A DNA stretch of 64,000 nucleotides, taken from the NCBI GenBank assembly GCA_963422285.2, contig CAXXJO010000002.1:682001-746000 (forward strand), written 5' to 3'. The translations under genes and the position numbers were made by a program. Under the pieces are notes generated by a model, which had not been told where the DNA came from, made no database searches, and saw only the letters and a list, made by a program, of their open reading frames with translations. Positions 35,927-45,165 of this stretch are shown one piece after another. Source of the DNA: VXYL01 sp963422285 (GTDB lineage Bacteria; Pseudomonadota; Gammaproteobacteria; Pseudomonadales; Azotimanducaceae). Every line of letters starts with the position of its first letter. The first letter of the stretch is position 1.

Positions 35927-36816
35927 GCGAACGGATCCGTGCCGGTGCGCATGAACGGCGCGACCCGTTCCGGATGGTCGTTGTGTTCCTTGTAGGGATA
36001 CAGATGATCGTTGCCGAGCATGTTGGCGAGTTCCGGAAATTTCTCCATCAGCGCGGGGTCCAGGTCGTCGTCCTGCCACATGTTGATGGGTCGCATGTGC
36101 ATGCGCATGAACACCTGCACCAAGGTAATGCGCAGACCCGGCTTGGTACGCGGCGTCGAGCCATGCCAAGTGGCGCCATGCCAAACCGCCAGCGAGCCGG
36201 CTTCGGCGTTCAGCGTCACCGTCTTGAACGGGCAATCGGCGATCTTCTGCTCGTGGGGCAGCGTGGCACGGCCGTAGCGATGGCTGCCGGGCACGAAGAT
36301 GGTCGGTCCGTCGTCGGCTCCCGCGTAGTCGGTACACAGCCAGGAGAGGTTCGCCACATGGGCGATGTGGCCGCCGCCGGGCGGGACGCCGTGGGCGTCG
36401 CTGTGCAGGTTGAGATCGTGGGAGGTGCGCGGCTTGATGATCCAGGTGTGGCCAGCCAGGATGGCGCTGCGACCGAGCAGCCAGCGGGCGATGGCCAGCA
36501 CCCGGGGATTGGTGGCGGCCTCGGCGAATACCGGATCCTCCTTGAGCAGATACCAGGAATTCTTGAACAATCTCTCGCCCTTGGCCTCCGAGACGCGGTA
36601 GTCGCCGATCTCGATGCCGTTGCGCCGTTCGCAAGCGGTGACGATGGCGTTGCGCAGGCGGTCGGCGAAGTCGCCGTCGACGCCCATCTTCCGGCGTGGA
36701 ATGACGGTGACGCCGTAGGCGTCGAGTTCCAGCGCATGCTTGACCAGATCGTACTTGTCCAGCGCCAGCATGACCGCGTCCGTGTCCGGGCAGGCGCCCA
36801 GTTCGGCGATGTCCAT
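35923..36816 (-). CDS. Phytanoyl-CoA dioxygenase (PhyH)-like oxygenase
   Basis: Fe(II)/2-oxoglutarate oxygenase of 297 residues. The iron triad is visible in LNLHSDAHGVPP (HxD) and WHGATWHGSTPRTKPGLR (distal His, then Arg for 2-oxoglutarate). The start MDIAELGACPDT at 36816 is chosen since it starts the conserved part; upstream codons look unrelated. It is coupled to the alpha/beta hydrolase through a four-base overlap. It is not closely similar to the PhyH protein at 10804-12000. Confidence 0.84.
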   Translation of the reverse strand: MDIAELGACPDTDAVMLALDKYDLVKHALELDAYGVTVIPRRKMGVDGDFADRLRNAIVTACERRNGIEIGDYRVSEAKGERLFKNSWYLLKEDPVFAEAATNPRVLAIARWLLGRSAILAGHTWIIKPRTSHDLNLHSDAHGVPPGGGHIAHVANLSWLCTDYAGADDGPTIFVPGSHRYGRATLPHEQKIADCPFKTVTLNAEAGSLAVWHGATWHGSTPRTKPGLRITLVQVFMRMHMRPINMWQDDDLDPALMEKFPELANMLGNDHLYPYKEHNDHPERVAPFMRTGTDPFA

Positions 36817-37121
36817 GCGTTCGCTCCTCTGCCGTCGAATGCCCGCAGCATACGCCGACGATGCGGGTTTGTGCATCCGTCTCGGCGAGCGACGACGCGG
36901 CTTGATCGAAATGAAGCCGCCGTTAGGCTGAAGGGTGCTGCCCCAGACCCCGCGATGCCGGCGGCAGCGCCTCTCGGCGGGATATCTTGACGAGACGGTC
37001 GCAGTCGTGTCCGATGCCCATTCGACGAAGAGGAAGCACCGCACGATCCACGTTCTGCCGGGGGAGCCGTCGCTATATGGTTCCAACGATGTCTGGAGCC
37101 TCAGCAGCCTGTAGAACCACC

Positions 37122-37496
37122 ATGCCGAAGCCTGCCGACTTCCTGCCCACCGATGTCGAGATGATCGATCCGATCCTCTGCGTACGCGATCTCGAGCGGT
37201 CGGTGCGCTACTACACCGAGGTCTTGGGCTTCGACGCCGCCGACTGGAACACCGGAGACTTCACCGCCGTCAGCCTTCGGGGCTGCGGCATCTACCTTGC
37301 GCAAGACGCGCAGGGGTACCCCGGCACTTGGGTCTGGGTGGGAGTGGGCGACGCCAGAGCCCTCTATGATCTCTATCGCCGCCGGGGCGCGATCATCAGG
37401 CTGCCCCCGACCAACTACCCGTGGGCGCTTGAAATGCAGATCGAGGACCCGGACGGCAACGTGCTGAGATTCGGTTCGGATCCGCAAGACCCCTAA
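37122..37496 (+). CDS. Glyoxalase/VOC-family protein
   Basis: A 124-residue single-module VOC fold: MIDPILCVRDLERSVRYYTEVLGF at the N-terminus (read in parts), ending EMQIEDPDGNVLRFGSDP, the usual metal-ligand Glu segment. VOC proteins include glyoxalases, dioxygenases and resistance proteins; nothing points to one. The ATG at 37122 fits the family length, although the frame is open upstream. It converges with a hydroxyacid dehydrogenase relic, overlapping by about four bases. Confidence 0.8.
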   Translation: MPKPADFLPTDVEMIDPILCVRDLERSVRYYTEVLGFDAADWNTGDFTAVSLRGCGIYLAQDAQGYPGTWVWVGVGDARALYDLYRRRGAIIRLPPTNYPWALEMQIEDPDGNVLRFGSDPQDP

Positions 37497-38536
37497 GCGA
37501 TTCCCGGGTCCCGGATCTCCGTACCTTGCGCATCGATTCGGGCGGTTCGCAAGCGGGCGATGATCTCCGGCTCCGCGGGCTGCATGTGCCAGGGCGGCAG
37601 TCCTCGCGCCAGCGCTTCGAGATCGTCCACCGCCAAACGACCGATCTGGTGCGAGTCGGCCGCCGATGCTGCCCGCTCGATGTGCCGACAGCACCACGTT
37701 CGGGGCGCTGCGGATGCGGTGGTCCGCCGGCATGGGCTCGTCGGGAAAGACGTCGATGGCGGCGCGAAAGCGGCCCTCGATCAAGAGCTCGGCGAGCGCT
37801 TCGAAGTCCACCACGTGGGCACGGCTCATGAGCACGAACACGGCCTCGGGGCGAACCAGCTCCAAGCGAGCGCGGTGCAACTGCGCTTTGTTCTCCGTGG
37901 ATGGAACGGCCAGCACGAAGATGACGCGGGCGGTGGACAGCAGTTCGTCGAGCGTCGCCGGTTCGGCACCCCGATCCTTGAAATATTGATCCGTGCGCCA
38001 GGGATCGTGGGCGATCAGCCGGCAGGCTCGAGAACAGGCTTCAGCGCTTGCGCCAAGCCGCCGACGCCGATGCAGCCCGCGGTCTTGCCGTACAGCGTGA
38101 AGGTGTCCTCGTTGCCGTGCCAGAGGTACTTCTCCGTGGCCGGCGGCGATCTGCCGCGCCGCGTCGATGGCCATGCCGAGCGCCATCTCCGCCACCATGG
38201 GGCCGAATGCCGGGCGCAGCTAAGCACGCGGATGCCGTTCCTGCGGCAATAGTCGTAGTCGATGCCGCCAGGAGCGGTGTCGGCCGGGCTCGGGTGCCGG
38301 CCGCCGACTTCCAGGATGGCGCGCAGTTTCGGCAGTTCGCGCAGGTCGCCATAACGCCAGCGGATGGCGACCACGGCGAAGGCGTCCCTCCGTTCCCGCT
38401 CGACCCGATGCTCCGGCATGGGTTCGTTTCTGCCCCACGCAACCTCGCAGCAGGCGTACAGACGGCGCAGATCGTCGGGGTGGAAGATCTCCTCCATGCG
38501 ACGGAAGAAAGGATCGAGGATCACCTTGTTGCTCAT
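37493..38536 (-). pseudogene. Frameshifted D-2-hydroxyacid dehydrogenase
   Basis: Pieces of a D-isomer-specific 2-hydroxyacid dehydrogenase appear in order but in alternating frames: MSNKVILDPFFRRMEEIF, RNGIRVLSCA, then PMVAEMALGMAIDAARQ, EKYLWHGNEDTFTLYGKTAG with CIGVGGLAQAL, then DELLSTARVIFVLAVPSTEN, FRAAIDVFPDEPMPADH and NVVLSAHRAGSIGG. At least three frame changes lie between about 38220 and 38030, so no intact enzyme can be made. The nucleotide-binding, substrate and catalytic His regions are still recognisable. Confidence 0.85.
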
Positions 38537-39049
38537 GGTCGCAGCTCTTTGGTTGCCGGCGGCAGGCTATCAATACCCGGAATGGCCAAACAGCACCGAT
38601 TGGGAGGATTCAGGCCAGTCGGCTAGCGGGTGGCGAGCAGGCCCATCCTGATATCTTGCTTCGCCTGCCCAGCGGATACGCAGTGAATGTGCGGCATCGG
38701 GCCACGCCCTCCGGTTCATGAGGCGAGTCGCATTGCTGCCGGTACGCTCTGCGAGCCCTATGGCACCAAGCCGAGACGCGCCGCCAGCCGGGCCTGAAAG
38801 TCCGCCTCGTCCGTGCCAGCGCCGCCGCCACCGTCGCGGCGCTGGACGCTCCGGCGAAGCCCGGCATGTCGGCGTGAAAGTCTGCCGACACCGCGATGCC
38901 GCGCACCATTTGCCGCTGCTTCTCCGCCCGAGCTGCGGTCCTCTCGAGGCGCAGGAACGGATCGTCGTCCGGGGCCGTGCCCCGCCGCTCGCCCCACCCG
39001 CCGCAGCACCGCGCAGGTGCGATCCGAGGGACTCCTTCTCGTTCTGCGC

Positions 39050-39673
39050 CTAGTGGATTTCTTCCGCGCTCCAGCTCGGGAACGCCCGGCTTGCCGCCGA
39101 CGTCCGATAGAGGCCGCCTTCGAGCAGATGGATCGTCAGCCCCGGCGGAAAGCTCTCCCTTCGGTCTGGCACCTCCACCCACAGTTCCGGCACACCCCAG
39201 GACTGGTACCACGCCAGCTTGCCGCCGCGCACGTCCGTGGTGAAGTCCGTCTCCAGAACCACGTCCGGATGCTCATGCTCGCCCACCACCACGACCTTCC
39301 GCTCCAGCGCCTTCGCCCGCTCTGGATGCAGGTACACGCACTAGTCCGGCTCCATGCCATGGAGCCGCCGGCCACACTCGTCGCGGAACTTCAAGGCAAT
39401 CGTGCCGTAGCATTTGATTGGCCAGCCACGTACGCTGGCGATGCGCGTTGCCAGCGACGCTAGGCTGTACCCCGGGTACTCGTGAATCGCAGTGCTCAAG
39501 GGCACCACCCAGGCCGTCTCGGTGCTGGCGTCCCAGAACTCCACATGGCGCTCGCAGGCATCGTACTGCTTGCTGGTGAGACGGGTGGCCACGCAGCCGG
39601 GGAAGTCCAACGCCGGGCTGTTCGCAGCAGCCAGGTCCGTATAGTGGAAGGAGGAACGGCTGGCGGCGGACAT
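39050..39673 (-). pseudogene. Uma2/DUF820 nuclease-fold gene with in-frame TAG
   Basis: Uma2 proteins have a PD-(D/E)XK nuclease-like fold and are often multicopy. The segment from MSAASRSSFHYTDL (39673) through HEYPGYSLASLATRIASV and GRRLHGMEPD is interrupted by TAG (39343-39341), and in the same frame continues CVYLHPERAKALERK, then HPDVVLETDFT with the conserved nuclease residues, and GVPELWVEVPD. A second stop follows SWSAEEIH at 39050; a C-terminal coiled coil appears in another frame to about 38750. It is therefore probably inactive. The function of Uma2 proteins is unknown. Confidence 0.75.
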
Positions 39674-40107
39674 ACTGGCATTGCAGGCGCGCGTGGAAGA
39701 GGCGTCATGGCATGTCTTCGTCACGAATCGCTGCGCGAGCCGGCGTTTCCGGCGCACATCGCTTGGCTGCGTCGCTAGCGGCGCTCCTCTGTTGGGCTGG
39801 AACGGTCATGGCGGGAAACGCTAGCGCCCGCCGGCAAACCGATAAAGCGAGATTCCTCCGCGGCCGTGTACGAAATCGTCACCGCGCAAACCCGCCATCG
39901 CTCATGGCGGACGCAAGCCAGCGACCCTAAGCGCCAACCAAGTTCTTCAGGGCGAGATCGCCAATTCCAACGACTTCTGTTGGATATACGATATCAAAGA
40001 AATATTCTTTCTTTTTTCTGCTGTTTCAGGCCAAAGTTTGCAAGCAAATTCCATCGCCCGAGGAATAGGATTCCCAGCCATCGAAACTCATTGCCAGGAG
40101 CCGCGCA
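39674..40107. other. 434-bp region upstream of the amino-acid dehydrogenase
   Basis: No gene was recognised. The last 130 bases are much richer in A+T than the rest of the window and hold a perfect palindrome. This is the likely promoter region of the dehydrogenase gene at 40108. Confidence 0.45.
39996..40010. promoter_or_regulatory. Palindrome AAAGAAATATTCTTT, possible operator
   Basis: A perfect 6-bp inverted repeat around a 3-base centre, in an A+T-rich tract about 100 bases before the Leu/Phe/Val dehydrogenase start. It could be a regulator site, for example for an Lrp-type protein, but there is no evidence beyond symmetry and position. Confidence 0.35.
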
Positions 40108-41163
40108 ATGCGCGTGGACGACTTCCATCGCATCGTCATCCGTAATGATCCGGCAACGGGCTTGCGGGCGATATTCGCCATTCACGATCTCGCCCTCGGC
40201 CCGGCCTTGGGCGGCGTGCGCCGCTGGGCGTACGCAAGCGACGACGACGCCCTCGCCGATGTCGCCCGGCTCGCCCGCGGCATGACCCGCAAGAACGCGT
40301 TGGCGGATCTGCCCTTCGGCGGCGGCAAGAGCGTCATCCTGGCCCCGCCGGCTTCGCGCCAAGCGTGCGGCCTCCCGGCGCAGGCAATCACCGAAGCGGA
40401 GCTGGTGCGCTTCGGCCAATGGATAGAGGATCTCGGCGGCGAATACGTGGTGGCCGAAGACGTGGGCATGCGCGTTGCCGATCTCCAGCATGTCGCCACG
40501 ACCACGGCGCACGTCACCGGCATCGGGCGACACGGACGCGGTGGCGATCCGGGACCGAAGACGGCGCTGGGCGTTTTCACCGGCATCCGCGTAGTGGCCG
40601 AACGGCTCGGCTATTCCTGCCTGGGCGGTGTGCGGATTGCCGTGCAGGGCCTCGGCAGCGTCGGCATGGCGCTCTGCGAACTGCTGCACGACGCCGGCGC
40701 CAAGCTGACCGTGGCCGACATCGATGCCGCTAAAGTCGTCTGTGCCCGCAGCCGCTTCCAGGCAACGGCGATGCCAGTAGCAGACGTGATGGGGGCGGAC
40801 GTGGACATCGTGGCCCCATGCGCGCTCGGCAGCGCCATCACGCCGAAGCTCGCCGAAACCATGCCTGCCAAAGCCGTCGCCGGTTCCGCCAACAACCAGC
40901 TAGCCAGCCCCGATGTGGCCTGGACGCTGAAGAAACGGGGCATTCTCAACGCCCCGGACTATATCATCAACGCCGGCGGCGTCATCAGCGCCGGGCTTGA
41001 ACATCTTGGTCAGGACGGCTTCGAGGAAAAAGTGCGCGAAATCGGCCCGCGGCTCGGACGAATCCTTGCCGAATCCGCAGCCACCGGCGAACCGGAATCC
41101 GCGGTGGCGGACGCGATGGCGCAACGATTGCTGAGCCGCCCTCAGTTCTCCCGAGTGGCGTAG
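40108..41163 (+). CDS. Glu/Leu/Phe/Val dehydrogenase (leucine dehydrogenase-like)
   Basis: Reversible oxidative deamination of a branched-chain or aromatic amino acid with NAD+. The 351-residue protein has LGPALGGVRRW, GMTRKNALADLPFGGGKSVI with the catalytic Lys, the Asp region GGEYVVAEDVGM, the coenzyme motif VAVQGLGSVGMAL-like AVQGLGSVGMAL, and GSANNQLASPD. It matches leucine/phenylalanine dehydrogenases in length. The last 14 codons lie in the first copy of the 86-bp repeat. Confidence 0.88.
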   Translation: MRVDDFHRIVIRNDPATGLRAIFAIHDLALGPALGGVRRWAYASDDDALADVARLARGMTRKNALADLPFGGGKSVILAPPASRQACGLPAQAITEAELVRFGQWIEDLGGEYVVAEDVGMRVADLQHVATTTAHVTGIGRHGRGGDPGPKTALGVFTGIRVVAERLGYSCLGGVRIAVQGLGSVGMALCELLHDAGAKLTVADIDAAKVVCARSRFQATAMPVADVMGADVDIVAPCALGSAITPKLAETMPAKAVAGSANNQLASPDVAWTLKKRGILNAPDYIINAGGVISAGLEHLGQDGFEEKVREIGPRLGRILAESAATGEPESAVADAMAQRLLSRPQFSRVA

Positions 41164-41378
41164 TACGGGAAGCTGCAGGGCGGCTCGCATCTTCTGGGGT
41201 GGCTGTGCAACGATTGCTGAGCCGCCCTCAGTTCTCCCGAGCGGCGTAGTACGGGAGGCTGCAGGGCGGCTCGCATCTTCTGGGGTGGCTGTGCAACGAT
41301 TGCTGAGCCGCCCTCAGCTCTCCCGAGCAGTGTAGTACGGGAAGCTGCAGGGCGGCTCATCTTCCCGGGTGGCGATGC
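41121..41378 (+). repeat. Three tandem 86-bp direct repeats with long hairpin
   Basis: Copies start at 41121, 41207 and 41293 (each begins GCAACGATTGCTGAGCCGCC). Each has an outer inverted repeat, GAGCCGCCCT paired with AGGGCGGCTC, and an inner near-match (CAGTTCTCCCG with CGGGAGGCTG), giving one long stem. Copy 1 covers the 3' end of the dehydrogenase gene, so the unit probably arose by duplication of that gene end and its terminator-like hairpin. The array marks the left edge of the CRISPR-Cas island. Confidence 0.9.
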
Positions 41379-41646
41379 TTAAAGCGTCGCCGTCGTTTTC
41401 GAGAACCGGTTGGGCGGCTTCAGGGGCCGCCTATGGCGCAAGCCGTTCTGCTGTGCGCGAGCAGTTGTTCGCCCGCGGTGCCGAATCGCCATACTGTTTG
41501 GCAGTACAAATGCGGCTGCCCTGAAGCTGCCGGCGAATCCACCTCATGCCCAAGGGCCAAGAGGGTGCTATGCTGGCCGCCGAGGTGACCTCTCGGCAGG
41601 AGGCAAATGCACAGAGAAGCTGCTTGCGATGGGCGGTCGCAGGTTG

Positions 41647-42696
41647 ATGATGCTTGAGGCAGGACCTCCGGGCGGCGCCCCGCAGCCGTGCCCTCGTCCC
41701 CAGCTCCCTCTAGCGCGCTGCCGCTTTCGATTCCGAGAACAGCGGATGGACGACAGTTTTTCCCTGCTCTCCTCCCACGCCGGCTATCTGGGCTCGGCTT
41801 GGCGTGGCGCTTTTGGCATCGCGCTGCGACGTGCCGCCTGCGTGACCGGCCTGCCGGACTGCGACGACTGCGACTTGGTCGGCTCGTGCCCCTATCCCAC
41901 CATTTTCGAGAGCAGAACGCCGCCGGACGCTACGATGCTGACGCGCTATCCGCGTACGCCGAATCCCTATGTGCTGGAACCGGCAGATCGACATTGCGAC
42001 GCCCGGGACGACACGCTGAACCTGGGCGTAACGCTGTTCGGACGCGCTGTGGATCATCTTCCCTACATTATTCGCGCCCTGCAGCGCGCCGGCGCACAGG
42101 GCCTCACCAGCCGTCGCACGGCGCTGGAACTGCTGGCTGTGCAGGCCGAATACTTGGGCGACGACGGCGATATGGCTTGGCGCGACATTTACCAACCAAG
42201 CGAACCTCTCGCCACGACACCGGCCGTGGAGCGCATCATGCCGCCGGCACCGGATGCCGTTCGGATACGGCTCATCTCGCCCCTGCGCATCAAGCGGCGC
42301 GGACATTTCGTGGGTGCCAAGGACTTCGACTTCCACGCTTTCGCCGCCAACCTGCTGCGGCGCATCTCCCTACTGACCAACTTCTTTGGCGACGCCCCGC
42401 TCGCCGCGGACTTCGCCGGCTTGCTGCGCGGTGCGGAAGAAGTGCCCGTCGCCAAGGAAGACCTGCGCTGGCGGGATTTGACGCGCCACTCGTCCCGGCA
42501 ACACGCGAAACTCAAGATGGGCGGCTTGGAGGGCAGTTTCGAGGTTCACGCGCCCAGGCTCGACTTGTTCTGGCCTTGCCTCTGGCTGGGGCAATGGACG
42601 CATGTGGGCAAAGGCTGCACGATGGGCCTTGGACGCTACGCGTTGGCGCCGGCGGACGCCGACGACAGGGCTTGGCCGATGCCGGAGCGGCTGTGA
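41647..42696 (+). CDS. cas6: CRISPR RAMP endoribonuclease Cas6
   Basis: Processes the CRISPR precursor transcript at repeats to give crRNAs. The protein has LPLARCRFRFRE, SAWRGAFGIALRRAACVTG, a zinc-like cluster CDDCDLVGSCPYPTIFES, and the Gly-rich RAMP loop LWLGQWTHVGKGCTMGLGRYAL, all as in the Cas6 family (pfam Cas6). Ends MPERL. The start is uncertain: ATGs at 41629, 41647 and 41650 all fit the conserved N-terminus. It is the first gene of the Cmr locus and overlaps the next gene (TGATG). Together with the array it would serve crRNA processing for the Cmr complex. Confidence 0.84.
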   Translation: MMLEAGPPGGAPQPCPRPQLPLARCRFRFREQRMDDSFSLLSSHAGYLGSAWRGAFGIALRRAACVTGLPDCDDCDLVGSCPYPTIFESRTPPDATMLTRYPRTPNPYVLEPADRHCDARDDTLNLGVTLFGRAVDHLPYIIRALQRAGAQGLTSRRTALELLAVQAEYLGDDGDMAWRDIYQPSEPLATTPAVERIMPPAPDAVRIRLISPLRIKRRGHFVGAKDFDFHAFAANLLRRISLLTNFFGDAPLAADFAGLLRGAEEVPVAKEDLRWRDLTRHSSRQHAKLKMGGLEGSFEVHAPRLDLFWPCLWLGQWTHVGKGCTMGLGRYALAPADADDRAWPMPERL

Positions 42697-43857
42697 TGGG
42701 CGATGCCGCAAAGCCGGCAAGCTATTCGCGCCGCGTACTGGTGGCTGTCACGGGATTGTCTCCACAGATCGTGACGGAAACTTTGTACGCTCTCGCGGTC
42801 GCCGGGAAATCGCCGTTCGTTCCTACCGAAATCCAGCTCATCACGACCGAAGAGGGTGACGAGAAGGCCAAGCTCTCCCTCCTGCACCCCGAAGACGGCT
42901 GGTTCCCCCGGCTGTGCGCCGACTACGCGCTGCCACCCATTGCCTTCGGGCCGGGGCAAATCCATGTTCTGAAGAGCGCGGACGGCGAACCGCTGCCGGA
43001 CATCCGCACCCCCGACGACAACACCAGCGCCGCGGACGCCATCACCGAGATCGTGCGCGAGCTGACCGCAGACGAGAACAGCGCACTGCACGTTTCCATC
43101 GCCGGCGGCCGCAAGACCATGGGCTTCTATCTAGGCTACGCGCTGTCGCTATACGGACGCGAACAAGACAGGCTCTCGCATGTGCTGGTGAACGCGCCCT
43201 TCGAATCGCATCCGCAGTTCTTCTATCCGACGCCCGAGAGCCGCGTGATCCACGCGCACGGGGCCGATGACCGCTCCTGCGATGCACGCGATGCCAAGTT
43301 GACCCTTGCGGAGATTCCCTTCGTGCGCTTGCGCGAGGGTTTGGATGCCGACCTGATGGCAGGCAAGGCGAGCTTCTCCGAGGTGGTGGGGGGCGGCGCA
43401 GCGGGCGTTCCCGCCCTTGAAGCTGGAACTGGCCTCGGCAAGCTGCACGGTAAGCGCGGGTGGCGAATCCTTCCATCTGCCGCCCGCCCGCTTCGCGTTC
43501 TACTGGATGCTGGCCGAGCGAGCACGAACGGGTCGGCCCGGCATACATTGGAGCGAAGACGGCATCGAGCAGGAATTCCTTTATTATTACGGGCAGGTCG
43601 TGAAGCCCGCTTCCGGCGATTACGAACGCGCGGAGAAGGCATTCACCCACGGCCTAGCTGAGGAGAATTTCAATCCTGCCAAGGCCCACATCAAGAAAGC
43701 ATTGGAACAGCGCCTGGGCCACCGGCGCGCCGAGCCGTACCTGATAACGGCGCTTGAACCCATCGCCGGCACCCGATACAGCCGGTTCGGCTTGGACTTG
43801 CCGCCCAAGGCGATTGAGATCGGCGACGAGGCAGGCGGGTCGGACAACACAGTATGA
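42696..43857 (+). pseudogene. NE0113-family CARF protein (ring-nuclease-like), frameshifted at a G6 run
   Basis: N-terminal part (42696 to about 43390) starts RRVLVAVTGLSPQIVTETLYAL and has ITTEEGDEKAKLSLL, DNTSAADAITEIVREL, HVSIAGGRKTMGFYLGYALS and FESHPQFFYPTPES, the TIGR02584/NE0113 signature of a CARF-fold protein; members are grouped with ring nucleases. The C-terminal part continues in the next frame (FPPLKLELASASCTV, LPPARFAFYWMLAERA, to 43857). Deleting one G from the GGGGGG run at 43388-43393 rejoins both into one 386-residue protein (VVGAAQRAFPPLKLEL). As read here it is truncated; a sequencing error, phase variation or a real mutation are all possible. Confidence 0.82.
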
Positions 43858-45053
43858 GCCACACACTCGTGACGATTCTCGGCAAGGGTCGGGAGGATAG
43901 AAGCACTGGATACCGGAAAACGATCTATCGATTCCCGGATGGAACGAAGACCGAACCGACCGCATTTTTCGGGCTGGCGCTGACCCGGCACCTAGCGCCC
44001 GATGCAATCGTCATTCTCGGTACGAAAAGCAGCCAGTGGGGCGTGCTGGTGGAGCACTTGGCGACAGAGGGCGAGGAGGATGCGCGCCTGGAGTTGATGG
44101 AAGCGGAAGCCGCCGCCGCCGTCAAGCAAACTCTTCTCGACCGGGTGACGCCGATCATGGCGCGCGCGGTCGGGCGCAGCGTGATGCCGAAACTCATCCC
44201 GTTCGGGCAGGATGCGGACGAGCAGTACGATATTTTGAGCGTGGTCGCGGATATCGTACCGAATGGAACTGTCAGCGTAGACGTGACCCACGGCTTCCGC
44301 CATCTCGGCATCATCGGATTCCTCTCGGCCTTCATGCTGGAGCGCGTCAGGAACCTGACCGTCCGCGACCTTTGGTACGGCGCACTCGACATGACGCGCG
44401 ACGGCATCACCCCGGTGCTCAGGCTCGATGGGCTGACCCGCGTCCGACGCTGGCTGAATGCCCTGGATCGGTTCGACGCCACGGGAGACTACGGCGTCTT
44501 CGCGCCGCTGCTGAAAGAAGACGGCGTGCCGGCGGACAAGGCCGACTGCCTGACGGCCGCCGCGTTCCATGAACGAACGCTCAACGCACGGGACGCCGCC
44601 CGCAAGATCGGCACCTTTCTGCCCGTGCTGGCCGAGCGGCTGGCTGGGGCGTCGGGGCTGTTCCAGCGCCGGTTGGCCGAGCGGCTGGGGTGGGTGAAGC
44701 CGTCTGATCTTGCGGAGCAACAGCGGAAGCTGGCGTACCAATATCTGAATCGGCGCGACTTCATCCGAGCAGCGATGTTCGGGTGGGAAGCATGGGTCGT
44801 CCGCATCTGCATGAAGCATGAGGTATCGCCCAGCGATTTCGAACAGCGCCAAGCGACGGTCAGAATATTCGAAGAAGAGTTGCGCAAGGACATGCACTCG
44901 GCGTGGTTGGCATCAGCCCACGGGACACTGAAGAACATCCGCAACGCGCTCGCGCACGGTACACCATCCAATTCGCTGTATCGGGGGATGCTCAAGGACC
45001 CGGATCGTCTGTACCGGGAGCTGGAGGCCGCGCTCAAGCGGCTGCTGGGATGA
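43854..45053 (+). CDS. csx2: Csx2-type CARF-HEPN ribonuclease (DxTHG family)
   Basis: Effector predicted to bind cyclic oligoadenylate made by Cas10 and then cut RNA. The 399-residue protein has the CARF part with the DxTHG motif in SVDVTHGFRHLGIIG (about residue 140-155) and a C-terminal HEPN domain with the ribonuclease motif RNALAH (residues 363-368, R-X4-H) in TLKNIRNALAHGTP. It starts in an ATGA overlap with the preceding CARF gene. An intact cOA sensor and RNase pair is therefore present. A weak 112-bp gap with AAGGAG precedes cmr1. Confidence 0.87.
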   Translation: MSHTLVTILGKGREDRSTGYRKTIYRFPDGTKTEPTAFFGLALTRHLAPDAIVILGTKSSQWGVLVEHLATEGEEDARLELMEAEAAAAVKQTLLDRVTPIMARAVGRSVMPKLIPFGQDADEQYDILSVVADIVPNGTVSVDVTHGFRHLGIIGFLSAFMLERVRNLTVRDLWYGALDMTRDGITPVLRLDGLTRVRRWLNALDRFDATGDYGVFAPLLKEDGVPADKADCLTAAAFHERTLNARDAARKIGTFLPVLAERLAGASGLFQRRLAERLGWVKPSDLAEQQRKLAYQYLNRRDFIRAAMFGWEAWVVRICMKHEVSPSDFEQRQATVRIFEEELRKDMHSAWLASAHGTLKNIRNALAHGTPSNSLYRGMLKDPDRLYRELEAALKRLLG

Positions 45054-45165
45054 CGGCAAGGTTGCGCTGCCAGACCATGTCGCCCGGGACAGATATAGTT
45101 GCCACCCAAGAGCCAACGGCAGGACCCGAACAGCCTGAACGCCGAACGAGCAAGGAGTTCTTGAC

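Noticed and set aside
41688..43661. One 657-residue protein spanning cas6 and the CARF gene
   Set aside because: Its first half is cas6 read in the wrong frame; only the part from 42696 has family features.
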